Assembly: GCA_963693315.1 (NCBI GenBank)
Contig: OY856186.1
Span: forward strand, 282,746,412 to 282,810,411
DNA length: 64,000 nucleotides
Source of the DNA: Diogma glabrata
Taxonomy: Eukaryota; Arthropoda; Insecta; Diptera; Cylindrotomidae
Direction of reading: 5' to 3'
The notes beneath the pieces were generated by a model. It was not told the origin of the DNA, made no database searches, and saw nothing but the letters and a program-made list of their open reading frames with translations. Below are positions 1 through 11,356 of the stretch, in pieces. Every line of letters starts with the position of its first letter. The stretch's first letter is position 1. Made by a program: the position numbers and the translations under genes.

Positions 1-52
1 ATCCGGTCCAGATCTGAGCTCTTAGATAATGCTAGTCGGGTAGTGGAAAAAG

Positions 53-320
53 AACCAATTTTAACAGGGCATTAAGCGTGATGAAAATAAACTTTTCATA
101 TGCTATCATAGAAAAATTAAGTTGTTTCTATTTGTTTTAGCTTATTGAGTGAAGTATAAGATCTTGTAAGAACCGCACCACTGGCGTTACGCACATAAAA
201 AAAACCATTTTCACAAGGCATTAGGCCTGCTTGAAAATTGATTTTTCATTTTCAAACATAACTAAAATTAAATAGTCTAAAGTTTTTTAATTTTTCATCT
301 GCTATCATAGAAAAAATTAT
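53..320. repeat. Dispersed repeat, two degenerate copies
   Basis: Two copies (about 53-120 and 195-320) share the phrases 'accattttcacaaggcatta' and 'catatgctatcatagaaaaa'. A third copy lies at 34195-34280, and the similarity seems to continue to 'cttagagaaatacc' (about 375 and 34545). No coding capacity or clear ends were found. It is a dispersed, probably transposon-derived family of unknown class. Confidence 0.5.
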
Positions 321-1310
321 TTATTTTTTTAATAAAAGAAGCTGGTGTGTTAGGAATTGCAATATGTATCCGCTTAGAGAAATACCTTTTATGACTTAGG
401 AGTAGGTCCATTAAAACATATACTCCATGGTGTTGATGGGAAAATCTTGTACATTTTTGTAGATTTAATCATTGTTTTATAGATGAAAAACATGATAGGT
501 GAATAGGTGAAAAAAGTGAAAATTTGAACTTGATCATTTTTGATTTTTCTGGAACTTGGCATATAAGTAGTATGAACAAAATAAAAAATAAAATTTATTT
601 TACAACTTGTTGCATAGGGGGCACCCCAACATGCATGAACAATAAAACTCTGCTAATCCGATGTAACTTTGAAATTAAATAAACTAACCTGTGACTAATC
701 GGTGACAAATGGCATACGTTTCCAAAAGTACAAAATACCATTTACCGTTTTGTCACTTCCATTAAATAAACAAACTTCCGGTAAAAACAACTTTTTTTCA
801 CTATCATTTATAAACCAATTTTAATAAAATTTTGATGGAAGGCGTGAATTTGTACAGTATAAAAGTGATTATTTTTATAGCGGTATTCTTTGTTAGTGGT
901 GGATTATTGAAACTTGGGTTCTAAGATTTTAAAAAAACTCACAACAATTCGGCATCTTCGATTTTTATAGATTTTATAATGTTATTCATGCACTCCATTA
1001 TATATTCACAATGCACTATATTTTATCTATACTTACTGTACAAATTTTTTTGTTAGCGTCGTCTGGCTACAATATTTCAATTTGATTACACCTTCAACTT
1101 GTTTTTGATTACCCATTAACTTATGGCTAGATAAGAAACACCGAAGATATGAAGTTAAAATCCGAAAATAAAAAAAACTTACATCAAAATCAATAAAAGT
1201 AAAAAAATTTAGTATTTCATTATATTAATTGAAGAACTTACCTTAACACCGATTTAATTTAAAGTCTAAGACAAAGTGAAATTAATTAAATTTGTTTTAC
1301 GAAAAACAAA
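321..1310. other. Unassigned AT-rich DNA upstream of the exon
   Basis: No ORF, repeat or RNA gene is recognisable. If the exon at 1311 is real, this stretch should hold its promoter and 5' UTR. A TATAAAAG string at 858-865 is the only core-promoter-like word, about 450 bp upstream of the ATG, and it has no supporting context. Confidence 0.4.
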
Positions 1311-1466
1311 ATGAAATCTTTAAGAATAATAGTATCAGTTGTTATAATTAGTTTATTTGGATTAGTTGTTGCAGAAGATAGTGATTTGTTTTTGGATACT
1401 GAAAATTGGATTAAAAATGGAAAAACTTTATTAAATTCAAAAATTGAAGTGACTTTGAAGAAAACG
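1311..1466 (+). CDS. First coding exon of a putative secreted protein
   Basis: Fifty-two codons open with ATG in the context ACAAAATG, which fits insect translation starts. Residues 6-20 (IIVSVVIISLFGLVV) form a hydrophobic core, and VVA|EDSD around residue 22 looks like a signal-peptidase site, so the product should enter the secretory pathway. The rest is a short acidic then lysine-rich segment with a Trp. The frame meets an intact donor, GTGAGC at 1467, directly after a complete codon (phase 0 intron); read through, it stops at TAA 1479-1481. The spacing of W, G, L and the KK before the splice loosely recalls the N-terminus of insect alkaline phosphatases, but that is only a guess. No further exon is recognisable downstream, so the intron would contain the mariner at 1907 and perhaps much more. 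It could also be a remnant or a chance ORF. Confidence 0.5.
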
Positions 1467-1973
1467 GTGAGCGTTTTTTAAAAACTAAAAACTAAAATAA
1501 AATTTGTGGTCATAGTTTCATCAGCGTGAGTCAAAAAATATTGATTCTTCTTGGAGAAAAATAACGTAAAAATGATGTATTAGTATAGGCTTGAGACATG
1601 ATAGAACTGCTTCATCTTGTTGTTGTTATTTTATTATCATACAAAATAAATTCTCCATCAATTCTTCAATTAGTTTTATTTTATTTTAATTCATTATTTT
1701 AGAGAAACTTTGTTCACCATACATGAATTTAATTTATTAGTAATAAATAATTCATGTATGTTAAGCATAACTTTTATTGTTATGTTAAGCATAACACTTT
1801 AGTAGAACTTAAACAAAGTTCGTAAAAAGCATATTTTCCTAAAACTATTTATTATATATACTAGTATATATATTACGTAACACTTTTGATTCTCATTACG
1901 TTACACTTATTAACATCAATAAGTCCGTAGGATAAGTAAGAAAAAAACAACATTTTGACAAAACTCGATTTTT

Positions 1974-2717
1974 TTATTCAACATAGTTGCCTTCGAGGGC
2001 GAAACAACGAGTATAGCGATTTTCCAACTTTTCTATACCACTTTTATAGTACGATTTCTCTTTCTCGTCAAAATAGGCCTCAGTTTCAGCGATTACTTCA
2101 TCATTGGACTTAAATTTCTTTCCAGCAAGCATTCTCTTGAAATCTGAAAACAGGAAAAAGTCGCTGGGGGCTAAATCTGGAGAATATGGTGGGTGGGTAA
2201 GCAATTCAAAGCCCAATTCATTCAATTTTGCCATCGTTTTCATCGATCTGTGACACGGTGCATTATCTTGGTGAAACAACACTTTTTTCTTTTGCAAATG
2301 TGGCCGTTTCTTTGCGATTTCAGCCTTCAATCGATCCAAAAGTTCACAGTAATACTCGCTGTTGATGGTGGTTCCTTTTGGAGATAGTCGATGAATATTA
2401 TTCCGTTCGTATCCCAAAATACAGACGCCATCACCTTACCGGCCGACTGTTGCGTCTTTGCTCGCTTTGGATTCGGTTCGTCGACTGCTGTCCACTCAGC
2501 TGACTGTCTTTTGGATTCTGGTGTGTAATTGTGAAGCCATGTCTCATCCATTGTCACATATCTACGATAGAATTCCCTTTTATTGCGGTTTAACAGTGCC
2601 AAAGACTCCTCCGAAGCATCGATTCGTTGTTGTTTTTGGTCGACTGTGAGCTCACGCGGCACCCAATTTGCACAGAGCTTTCGCACACCCAAATGTTCAT
2701 GTAAAATGGTAAAAACA
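1974..2717 (-). pseudogene. mariner transposase, C-terminal catalytic part
   Basis: This is the catalytic half of a mariner DDD transposase, read from about 2717 down to the stop near 1974. In order there are the linker WVPRELT, the first Asp in TMDETW, the second in HQDNAPCH and the third in SPDLAPSDFFLF. Thirty-four residues separate the second and third Asp, which is the D34D spacing of mariner. The end ALEGNYVE is typical of the irritans subfamily. A one-base indel near 2370-2385 shifts the frame between FIDYLQK and TTINSEYY, so this copy cannot make an active enzyme even without the large insertion upstream. Confidence 0.9.
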
Positions 2718-2719
2718 CT

Positions 2720-4593
2720 CCCAAGCAACAAAATAAGTCGAAAATTGGTAACATTGTAATTAAAATTCGACTTTAAGGTTATAAAACCTTAATAATGAGA
2801 TGTAAAATTACATCGAATCGACATCGAATCGACCAATGTGGGGAAAAATTCGACGTCGATTCGACGTAATTTTAGGGGTAAAATATTCTATTTAGGTATT
2901 TTTCTTCCTACTTTTTCTACCTATTTAAGTAAATTTCTCCTTAATTTAGGAAGATTCCACGTCAAATCGACGTCGATTTAGGTTGCTTTGCACCTATTTT
3001 CAACCTAATTAGTTGTAAGTTACCAACTAGGTAATATTATAAGCAATTTTATCTTCTCCTTTACCAATTATAAAATAATATGTATTTGGGCATCACATGT
3101 CAAATTCGAAAAAGATGAAAAAAGGTAATTTTCACTTAATATATAATTTATAATAAATTTTAATTTTATATTTCGCAATAAAATGGTTTAAAAATGAATT
3201 TTTATAACGAAAAAAATATTATTGATAAACTTTAGGATTGTACTTCTAAAAATATTAATGGGCTTCAAAAAAAATAAATAATAAAAAAATATATTTTTTT
3301 CATTTCTTTAAAAATAATTTTCTTTTACCAAAAATCTCACTTAGATAACAATATGGCGAAGTAATACTTTCAACAAAAATAAGTTTGAATATGGCGGACT
3401 AAGCAAAATCTACTTTAAAGTAAATTTCACATAATTTTTCGACTTTAAAGAAAATTTTTCTTAATTTTAAGTTGACAATAACCTAAATTAGGTCGCAATC
3501 TTTTATTTAAGAAATTTCTACTTAAACTGGTAACATTCTACCAAATTGGTTGCATTTGAATTTCTACGCGTTCTATTTTGGTGAATTTCTACCTATTGGT
3601 ACACCAGCATCGTATTGTATAAAAATTTAAGTATTGTTGCTGCTAATTGCACAAGTATAATGGCATATTCAATTAAACTTTTTTATGGAGATTTAATTTT
3701 CCATTGTCTATTGAATTTCTTTCTAAAACCCAATATGTGTTTCATTATAAAAAATAAATATAACCCAAATATATATGAAAATCTTATAATTATTTAATCT
3801 TTAGTCGATAATTTTATTAAGGGTACAAATAATGAATAATTACTTAGTTTCATTATTTACTAAATAACTTTGGTTTAATTTGTTAATAATTAATAATAGT
3901 TCTAATATGTAAATTCAAATTAAATTTACAAAAATTACATCAAACAAAATTGTACATCATTGTTCAAAAAAATGTTTTTCCTAATTTTTGTAATTACAGC
4001 AATAAGATATTACGTATAATTTTTTTTTGTTAAATTACATCCTTTAAATAGGTAACATATTTCTTATTTAAGTAAATTTTTACTAATTTTCGAAGATGAG
4101 GTCGACAATAAAATAGTATTTTTGGTATAATCGACTTATAGATTAGTTTTTAAGTTATTTTCTACCAAATATTTGATTATAAATTACCTTACAAGACTTA
4201 AGCTTACTATGAAGTGGAAAATTAGGTAAAATTAGGTGTAATTTTCCTTGTTTTTCAACTTAGAAAAAATGTTATTTGAGGTTGAAAATAGGTGAAAAAT
4301 GTGGTAAAACTCTCCTCATTTTGCGACTAAATTACGTGTTCAAAATAAAATTGACTTTGAGGTTGATTTTAGGTAAAAATTAGGTATAGGTATGTGCTAG
4401 TTTTGACTTAAATTCTACTATTATTTTTATATTATTTTTTTGGGCAAAAAATACGTATAATCAACCTAATTAACTACCTATAAGTAAAATTCATTTGAAA
4501 GTCAAGAAAACTGGTTGAATCGACGTAATTTTTACATAATTAGGTAAATTTACACCAAACTGTAGTTGAAAATCACCTATTGTGTTGCTTGGG
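2720..4593. mobile_element. CCCAAGCAACA element nested in the mariner
   Basis: Termini are CCCAAGCAACAAAATA (2720) and TATTGTGTTGCTTGGG (ending 4593), an inverted repeat with one mismatch. The dinucleotide CT at 2718-2719 is repeated at 4594-4595. Removing the element plus one CT rejoins the mariner frame between Asp-Gly and Ser-Val-Phe, so the 2-bp duplication is supported by the interrupted gene. The interior is AT-rich, without a transposase, and crowded with short motifs in both orientations (TCGACGT, TTAGGTAAA, ACCTAATT). It is a non-autonomous element. A 2-bp duplication of non-TA sequence is unusual; ISL2EU is the superfamily I recall with 2-bp duplications, but I cannot assign it. Confidence 0.85.
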
Positions 4594-4595
4594 CT

Positions 4596-4895
4596 ACCAT
4601 CTGCTACCTTTACAATATCAGCTATTTCGTGCACCTTCAATTTGCGATCGTTCATAACCAATTTGTGGATTTTTTTTATGTTTTCTGGAATAACAGCCTC
4701 ATTTGGGCGTCCACTGCGCTCTGCATCTTTTGTGCTGGTACGACCACATTTAAATTCAGCCATCCACTTCTCTACCATTTGTCTCGATGGAGCAGAGTTT
4801 GGATAATGTTTATCAAGCCATTGTTTGGTTTCCACTGTATTTTTTTTCATCAAAAAGCAATGCTTTATTAAAATTCGAAATTCACTTTTTTCCAT
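4596..4895 (-). pseudogene. mariner transposase, N-terminal DNA-binding part
   Basis: The first 100 residues of the mariner transposase start at ATG 4895 (MEKSEFR...). They contain paired helix-turn-helix regions with NTVETKQWLD, RSGRPNE and NIKKIHKLVMNDRKL, typical of irritans-type mariners. The frame runs into the CCCAAGCAACA element at 4593 and ends in it at 4491. The continuation lies at 2717. Confidence 0.9.
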
Positions 4896-5075
4896 TTTTT
4901 TTCAAAAACAAAAGTTGCTTCACACAAAATGCTATAACTCACGAATAAATAGTCAGATTGCTGTCAAATTTATACACGTATCGTTTGAAGGTTAGTACTA
5001 AATAAAAATCATATGGAAAAAATTCTAGTAACGCCATCTATGTGTCATCCTACGGACTTATTGAATGACCTAGTA

Positions 5076-5574
5076 TAACAATCAATTTACATGTCATGTA
5101 AATGATGTAATTGATAATTTTTTTTTTCTGTCAGAAATTTTATTTTTCATCCATACAAACTATGATATTTAAACAGTAGTCTTTGTTTTAACTTTCGGCA
5201 ATTCTTCTTGTCGTCGATAATTTTGCTTTGTCGTTATGGAAATTCTTTGTTGTCATTTTTTCTTCTAACAAAATGAAATATAATTTCATCTTAGTAGGCG
5301 CATAAATGCTATAAATATGTAATTTATTTTTGACAAATAAACATAAATATGCAATCATTGCATTATCTAAACTAAACTAAACCGAACTAAATTTGAGATA
5401 AAACGTTTCATACATATTTTTCCTTTTAAAGGCAAATTTAATCAACTATATTTGTTCAGTTTTGAGCTAAATGAATTATAATTCTAAAATTGATAAATTG
5501 TGAAACCTTTTGCATATAAAAATTACAAGATAAACATCGAAGAAAATTTTAATAAAAAATATGTGGAAGGTATT
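5076..5574. other. Unassigned AT-rich DNA
   Basis: Between the mariner and the foldback repeat nothing coding or repetitive could be recognised on either strand. Confidence 0.4.
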
Positions 5575-6247
5575 TGTCAATGTGGATTGTTGTTGTCGGT
5601 TCGTGCCATATATCATCGAAAAATCATATCATCGGAAATCGTTACATCGAAAAATAAAAAATGATTCTATATCGAGAAATCAAACAACCGAAAATCACCA
5701 CGTCGAAAATCATAACACCGAAAGTTTTCTTGGTCAAAAAGTCATTACATCGAAAGATCGTTGCACCGACCTTTTTTCGATGAACTGGAAAAGTCAGATG
5801 ATCGAAATTTTAAAAATTAAATAAAAAATCATATTATCGAAATATCATAACAAATGCTATCTGGCATTTAAATTTCCAATATTTTTATCTGTGAGGAGAG
5901 TATACCCTGTTTTTTTATTGAAAGATTTTTCGATGCAATAATTTATTCGTTAAATCGAAAATTTTCGATGTTATGGTATTTACGATAATACGATTTTTTG
6001 TTCTATTTTATGAATTTCGATTTATGAATCAAATTTTCAATTATACATATTTGAGTTTCGGTTGTGATTTGTCGATGCAGTGACTTTTCGGTGATGTGAT
6101 ATTTCGATCTACTGATTTTTCAATTTGAAATCCATTCGATGATATGAAAATCGGTGGTATGAACTTTCGGTCTACTGCTTTTCGGTTTTTAAACATTCGA
6201 TTGTTTGATTTTTCGACACTTTGATGTGGACTCGTTGTTGTAAGCAA
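5575..6247. repeat. Foldback-like element with arms of short TCGAAA repeats
   Basis: The left arm (about 5600-5850) is a run of degenerate 13-20-bp units of the type A(T/C)CGAAAAATCATAAC. The right arm (about 5925-6240) contains the same units in reverse (GATTTTTCGATGC, ACTTTTCGGTGATG and so on). The arms flank a short unrelated centre near 5850-5925. Inverted arms built of short tandem units are the hallmark of foldback transposons. Both strands are open by chance over parts of the arms, but the resulting peptides are only translated repeats. Confidence 0.7.
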
Positions 6248-6930
6248 CGATATCTATTGGTTTCAGGTCACTTTTAATGCTGAACTTTTATATATGTGAA
6301 ACAAGTAAATCAATTACCTACCATGTCACCTCCCACGTTCAACTTTAAAATTCAATATTCAAACGATCATCTTTTTGTTTAATATATAAATAAATAAGAA
6401 AAAAATATATAATTATAAAATTTAAGGAGCACAACAGAACCGATTGGTTGCGCCCACATCAAACAATAAAAAAATAAAAGATAAAGATTCAAAAAAAAAT
6501 TACAAAAGTTAGATGATGATGAACTTTTAGTAACTTAATACCAATATCATTCATATATTCCTTTTGTTATTTTCTTGGAACTTTATTTTTTATCATGTTT
6601 AAAATAAATGGGATGTGTGTGTCATTTACCAGGTAAAAATTAAACTAATATGTTTTGTTTTTGTAATTCAAGTTAGTAAAGTCAGTAATTTTGTAATTAT
6701 GCTGTTGTTCATAATAAAAAGTATAGGGTTTGGGTTTATAGTTAAAGTTATTTTTTTATTCTTAATTTTGTTAACGCCTTTTAATTCATTTTTTGTGATT
6801 GATTGATTCTCAGATAAAAAAATGCTTAATATATTATAGGTATGCATATTGTGCTCGCACCTCTAAACGCTTTGTGATTTATTGAAGAATCACATTTGAC
6901 GAAAGTCTTAGAATCAAAATAGCAGAATTA
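6248..6930. other. Unassigned AT-rich DNA
   Basis: Low-complexity A/T-rich sequence; no gene, inverted repeat or tandem repeat that I can support. Confidence 0.4.
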
Positions 6931-6934
6931 TGCA

Positions 6935-7065
6935 AGAACGTAAAGCTATGGTTTTTGGACATATGTGGAGTTTGTAAATCGAGGCGCCAGCCGAGATTAA
7001 CACCCACATTAAGTCCAAAATAGTTTACGTCTGTGCGTTATGTACTATTATTTATTCGCCGCAAA
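6935..7065. repeat. Small hairpin element, loop CGAGGCGCCAGCCGAG
   Basis: Stem segments 'acgtaaagcta...ttttggac...gtgg' and 'ccac...gtccaaaatagtttacgt' flank a GC-rich palindromic centre, CGAGGCGCCAGCCGAG, at about 6980-6996. The end 'gtactatt' and the following 'tattcgccgcaaataaaat' match the copies at 35085-35225 and 36262-36340. It is a MITE-like hairpin related to the foldback at 34980-36420. Confidence 0.65.
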
Positions 7066-7218
7066 TAAAATAAATTTAAAAAAAAAATTTTTCAGTCTAA
7101 CGCCGCGTCTCCATTATATGATAATTTCCATCATGATAGTGATTTTTTCAATGTATGTGTGAGTATGTTACACAAAAAACTTTACTATCGGCAAATTATC
7201 CGGCTGATGTTTGACTAA

Positions 7219-8032
7219 AAATTTATCAGTAGTAATTTCCCAAAGGCGGTGATATTTCCAAATAATTTGTTGCCAACAATTTCGATAGCAAGTATATTGA
7301 TAATCGCACGAGGCCGTAGGTCGAGGGCTATTATCAATACCACTTGCTTGAGGAATTTTCCAAAAAGTTATGAGAATTTATCACCGAACGAGGGGAAAAC
7401 GTTTAGAAAAATTTTTGCCATTTTTCATTTATTTATATATGTTTATATGAATTATACGGCCTACTGCGATATCAGTGAATTATTTCAAAAATTATTTGAT
7501 AATTTTTAATATTGCAGTAGGCCAGTCGTATAACTACATGTTATTAGGATAATTCATATGTCAATGGTGAAATTGAATGATGTCATTACATTTTAGAGAA
7601 TTTCATTGAATTAAATTAAAATAAAACTAGGGCAAAAAAATATCAGTAGTAATTTCCCAAGGGCGGTGATAATTCGAAATAATTTTTTGCCAAACATTTT
7701 GAAAGCAAGCATAGCTCGAGGCCGTAGGCCGAGAGCTATTATCAATTGCTTGAGGAATTTTCCAAAAAGTTATGAGAATTTATCACCGAACGAGGGGAAT
7801 TCCCGAACGTTTAGAAAATGTTTTGCCATTTTTTATTTCTTTATATATTTTTTAAGAATTACATATACATCTATCAGGTAATATCGCGATATCAGTTAAT
7901 TATTTCATAATTATTTGATAATTAACTGATATCGCAGTAGGCCAGACGCATAATTATTTGTTATTAGTATAATTCAAATATGATTGTTCAAGTTGAATGA
8001 TGTCATTCATTACATTTTAGAGAATTTTATTT
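7219..8032. repeat. Tandem duplication of a 400-bp hairpin-bearing unit
   Basis: Unit 1 (7219-7610) and unit 2 (7633-8032) are direct copies. Both start 'atcagtagtaatttccca' and both contain 'gaggaattttccaaaaagtt' and 'aatttatcaccgaacgaggg'. Each also holds a GC-rich palindrome (CGAGGCCGTAGGTCGAG near 7308, CGAGGCCGTAGGCCGAG near 7718). Each has a second hairpin around 'gcctactgcgatatcag...gcagtaggcc' or its relic. The copies differ by substitutions and short indels, so the duplication is old. No coding frame is shared by both. Confidence 0.8.
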
Positions 8033-9044
8033 CAAAAAGCTATATATGGTGTAAACAAAAAATCGAACCAAAAAGAAACCGTAAACTAAGAGTAAATCCG
8101 AAACCTTTTTAACCTTTTTAACCCGAACCAGAAACTTTTTTATACTTTTTACGCTCTGCAGTCTGCTTCTTAGTTGCAAATTTATAACATCGAAACGGTT
8201 GAATTACATTTTCCGTTTTTTACTCGGCTTTAAAAAACTTTGTCTTATCAGATAAAATAAAACCCGCACGGAACTTAACATGTAAAGTTCAGATTAGCAA
8301 ACAATCAATTTATACTTCGCATTAATCTATCAATTTGGTTATGTATTGTGGTGAGTGATTATAGCTATATGACCGAATTAATAGATGGCTGTGAGCAATA
8401 AACGCCAACATTTTATCAAAACAATACAAATTAAATTTATTTTATATGACATCATAAAACTCATAATATTGACAAAAATATCATAAACATTTATATAACA
8501 GACAAGTTATTGATATCTTTTAAAAACAAAACATTAAATTAATAAGAAAAAAAAACAAAGAAACTGAAATAAATTTTTATATTTTATGACAAAGTAATTG
8601 ACTTTTTGAAAGTATAATTTTATTTGTAACAAAAATATGATATGGGAATTGAAAAATGGGATCCGATGTTGTAAAAACTTTCGTTTGTGAACGGAACAAA
8701 TGTTTATCGAATATTTTTGTTAGGTTTATTGGCTAATTCACATTTCACGTAATCTGTGTATCGACATATCGACATATATAGCTATAAAATTGTATATTTT
8801 TAAAATTTTTTAAGTGATTAATGTTTTGTGAGCAATTGTAAGACTGTCTGTCAGATTAGCTTTAAAAGTCCTAAGCTTCGCGTACGCGACCAAACAAAAT
8901 TTCAACCGGGTGTATAAGTTGGTATTTATTTTTTTAGTAAAAAGTGCTGTGTAGGAGAAGAGGAATTACAATAAGTTTTTGTTTGTTTAATTCTATATGT
9001 TTTTGAAGTGAAAACTTCTTTAGGCGCGTTATTCAATTTTGTAT
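8033..9044. other. Unassigned DNA
   Basis: A short run of repeated 'aaccttttt' occurs near 8100-8135. Otherwise no feature was recognised. Confidence 0.4.
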
Positions 9045-9612
9045 AAGGAAAAATTTATATATTCGAGTTATCATTTTCACGCATCACGCATCACGTTTAT
9101 ATTTTTAAATTTAAAATATACCTCTATCCGTTGGTGACGTTTCAAATTGCAATATGGATATCGCGGTCGACTGAGGTTCTATAGGTCGAGAGTTCAATTC
9201 CTGGAGTTGGTACATTTTTTATTGTTTTATTTTTATTTTTTATTAAATACCATTAAAATTATTGTTTTTTATTCATTAATTTATAAAACTCATAAAAATT
9301 TCTTTTTACAAATTTTAGAAAATTAATCGATAATGCAGTGATAAAGATATTGCTACTGCATTTGCCCGTTTCGTTCAAAATTATTATCATTTCGATATTA
9401 ACATTGGTTTTTTTATCATTGTTTTCTATAATTTTAATCCCTTGAAATAAAATAAGGAAAATAAAAACTACTATTTGAGTATGTTTTTCTTTCAATATGA
9501 GTTGACATCTTCATAACAAAAGATTGATTTAAACACAGCGATTTTGCATGAGTAAAAATTTATATATTCGAGTCATCAAGCATAATTCGAGTCATCAAGC
9601 ATTCGAGTCATC
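9045..9612. repeat. Short direct repeats around 'atattcgagtcatca'
   Basis: 'aaaatttatatattcgag' occurs near 9050 and again near 9550. After the second copy 'attcgagtcatcaagcat' is repeated about three times (9558-9612). The function is unknown. The region between them holds only the tRNA-like sequence. Confidence 0.5.
9125..9215 (+). ncRNA. tRNA-like (SINE-type) sequence
   Basis: 'gagttcaattcctgg' (about 9188-9202) is close to a tRNA B box. The preceding 'tatggatatcgcggtcgactga' sits where an A box would be. No complete cloverleaf can be drawn, and it is followed by T-rich sequence. A decayed tRNA-derived SINE is likelier than a tRNA gene; it may also be chance. Confidence 0.3.
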
Positions 9613-10222
9613 ATGCTAAATAAATATTGAAGCTATATGAGACATTCTCTTGAAATGTCTGATTTACAATTCAAAAATTTCAGTTTTTAAATATTTCACA
9701 AAAGATGTATTTTAGCATTTTCTAAGAAGCTGAGAACTGTATCTTTTTTAATCTAGAAAGGTTTGTGAAAGATCTAGATTTATTTTGAAAATGCTTGGAA
9801 AAGCTTGGACGGTATTGATATGGATGGTAATGACATTTCACTTCAAAGGAAATAAAGCATGGCTGCTATATAAAAAGCTTTGTGTATTTTGAATAAAGGC
9901 TTAGCTAAGAAAAGCACATAGCATATAGAAAAAAACATTAATGTTTAAAATAATTGATTACAGGTAAGAATGGTAATTATAAGAATAAAAATATTTAGGC
10001 ATACTTTTTACTTCAGGAACTCTAAATAGGATGTATAAGGATGCTTACAGGCAAAAATGTTGTCTCATTAACAAATTGAAGATGGATACTGCTATCACAG
10101 AATGTAATTTAGGAAAGTAGCGCCATCCAGTGGTCATTACAGGCTATAAAAACTATGGATGGTAATGACAAAAAATGCAAGTGACAACTTTAAATAGAAC
10201 AGGAATATTTTTTAAATGCATT
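9613..10222. other. Unassigned DNA
   Basis: The phrase 'atggatggtaatgaca' occurs twice (about 9820 and 10155). Nothing else is recognisable. Confidence 0.35.
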
Positions 10223-11356
10223 TTATAGTCCAAGGACTAGTGAACCTTTTGGGCAACGGTCGTTCTGTAAGGCTAGAATTTTTTTTAGTGATAATTTATG
10301 AAATGTGAAGTACGGAAACCACAACCTCGCAGGCATCAGCCGTGCACGTCATCATCCCCTATATGTTTGAAAGTGTAAAAAAATTAAAAAAAAAAACTTC
10401 CTCCTGTAAGCTGGAAATTTGTATATGATTTAGCTCACTTATTGTAGAGTACAAAACAAAATTGACAGGCGATTTTGAGGTGCACAAGTATCTGCTAGGC
10501 GAATCGAAAAGTGTTGCAACCAACCGACCGGCCGTCACAACCGACGAAATCTAGAAAGCCGCTGAACGGATTTCAAAAATTTTTGTTTCCGAAAATAAGT
10601 TTACTCAATGGGAAGAGCTGAAAGGACGATGTGTTCGATAACTTTACCGGAAGTGTGTCAAAAAATCGTCAAGTGTGTCAAAACAAGGAAATTTGCATAT
10701 TTTTGGCTTCAAAAACGTTCATTTTAAGGGTGTATATAACACTTATGAAATCAAAGATTTACGTCGGATTTTAAAATATATTACAGAATAAACGTTCTTG
10801 CATCGATTGGAATCAAAAACTTTAGATCTCACCGACAATTTTCGCGAAATAATCAATTTCAAAGTTATCATTCACTCTATGTTATATTCGGCGGAAGTAT
10901 CAAAATTTGTTTAGAAAAATCAAAAATTAAGAATGTTCTTGCAAAGACATCCGAAAAAAAACTTACGTTCAGTTTCTCTGTGCGATTTATGATTTTTTGA
11001 GCCCAAAAAACAGCGGTGTCACCGGCAATCAGACGTAAATATTCAATTTAAAAAATTTATAAAATCTGCTGCGTACACCGGAAAGCTAACCGCCATTTGC
11101 ATTAAGAAAATCTGGCAACGTTATGTGTTTCGGTCAAAGAGAAGTCTTTTCTCATCGTCCTTGTTCATAATAAGATATCGTGACAATCAGATTTTAAAAT
11201 AAAATAATAAATATATTTATTTATTCCTACATGACACGCAACAATAAAACAAAATAATTTTAAATTAAAATAATAAATATATTTGACTGACTGCGACGTT
11301 GCCAGATTTACTTTTTCTTATAGTAGCGGTAGTCAAATTAGAGACACATATTTTTT

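Larger units (their letters stand above)
1907..5073 (-). mobile_element. mariner element (irritans type), split by insertion
   Basis: The right end reads inward, on the minus strand, as CTAGGTCATTCAATAAGTCC and is followed by a TA at 5074-5075, the expected mariner target. The left end matches from TCAATAAGTCCGTAGGAT (1916) inward; its outermost ten bases are degraded. Removing the inserted element at 2720-4593 leaves about 1.29 kb, the usual mariner size. AGGT and ATAAGTCC lie at the same positions as in Himar1-type TIRs, as I recall them. The coding strand is minus. The element lies in the putative intron after 1466. Confidence 0.9.

Noticed and set aside
858..865. TATAAAAG as promoter of the exon at 1311
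   Set aside because: About 450 bp upstream of the ATG with no initiator or downstream element; too weak to list as a promoter.
1974..4895. Treating the mariner as two separate elements
   Set aside because: N- and C-terminal parts are continuous once the CCCAAGCAACA element is removed, and the summed length is that of one mariner.
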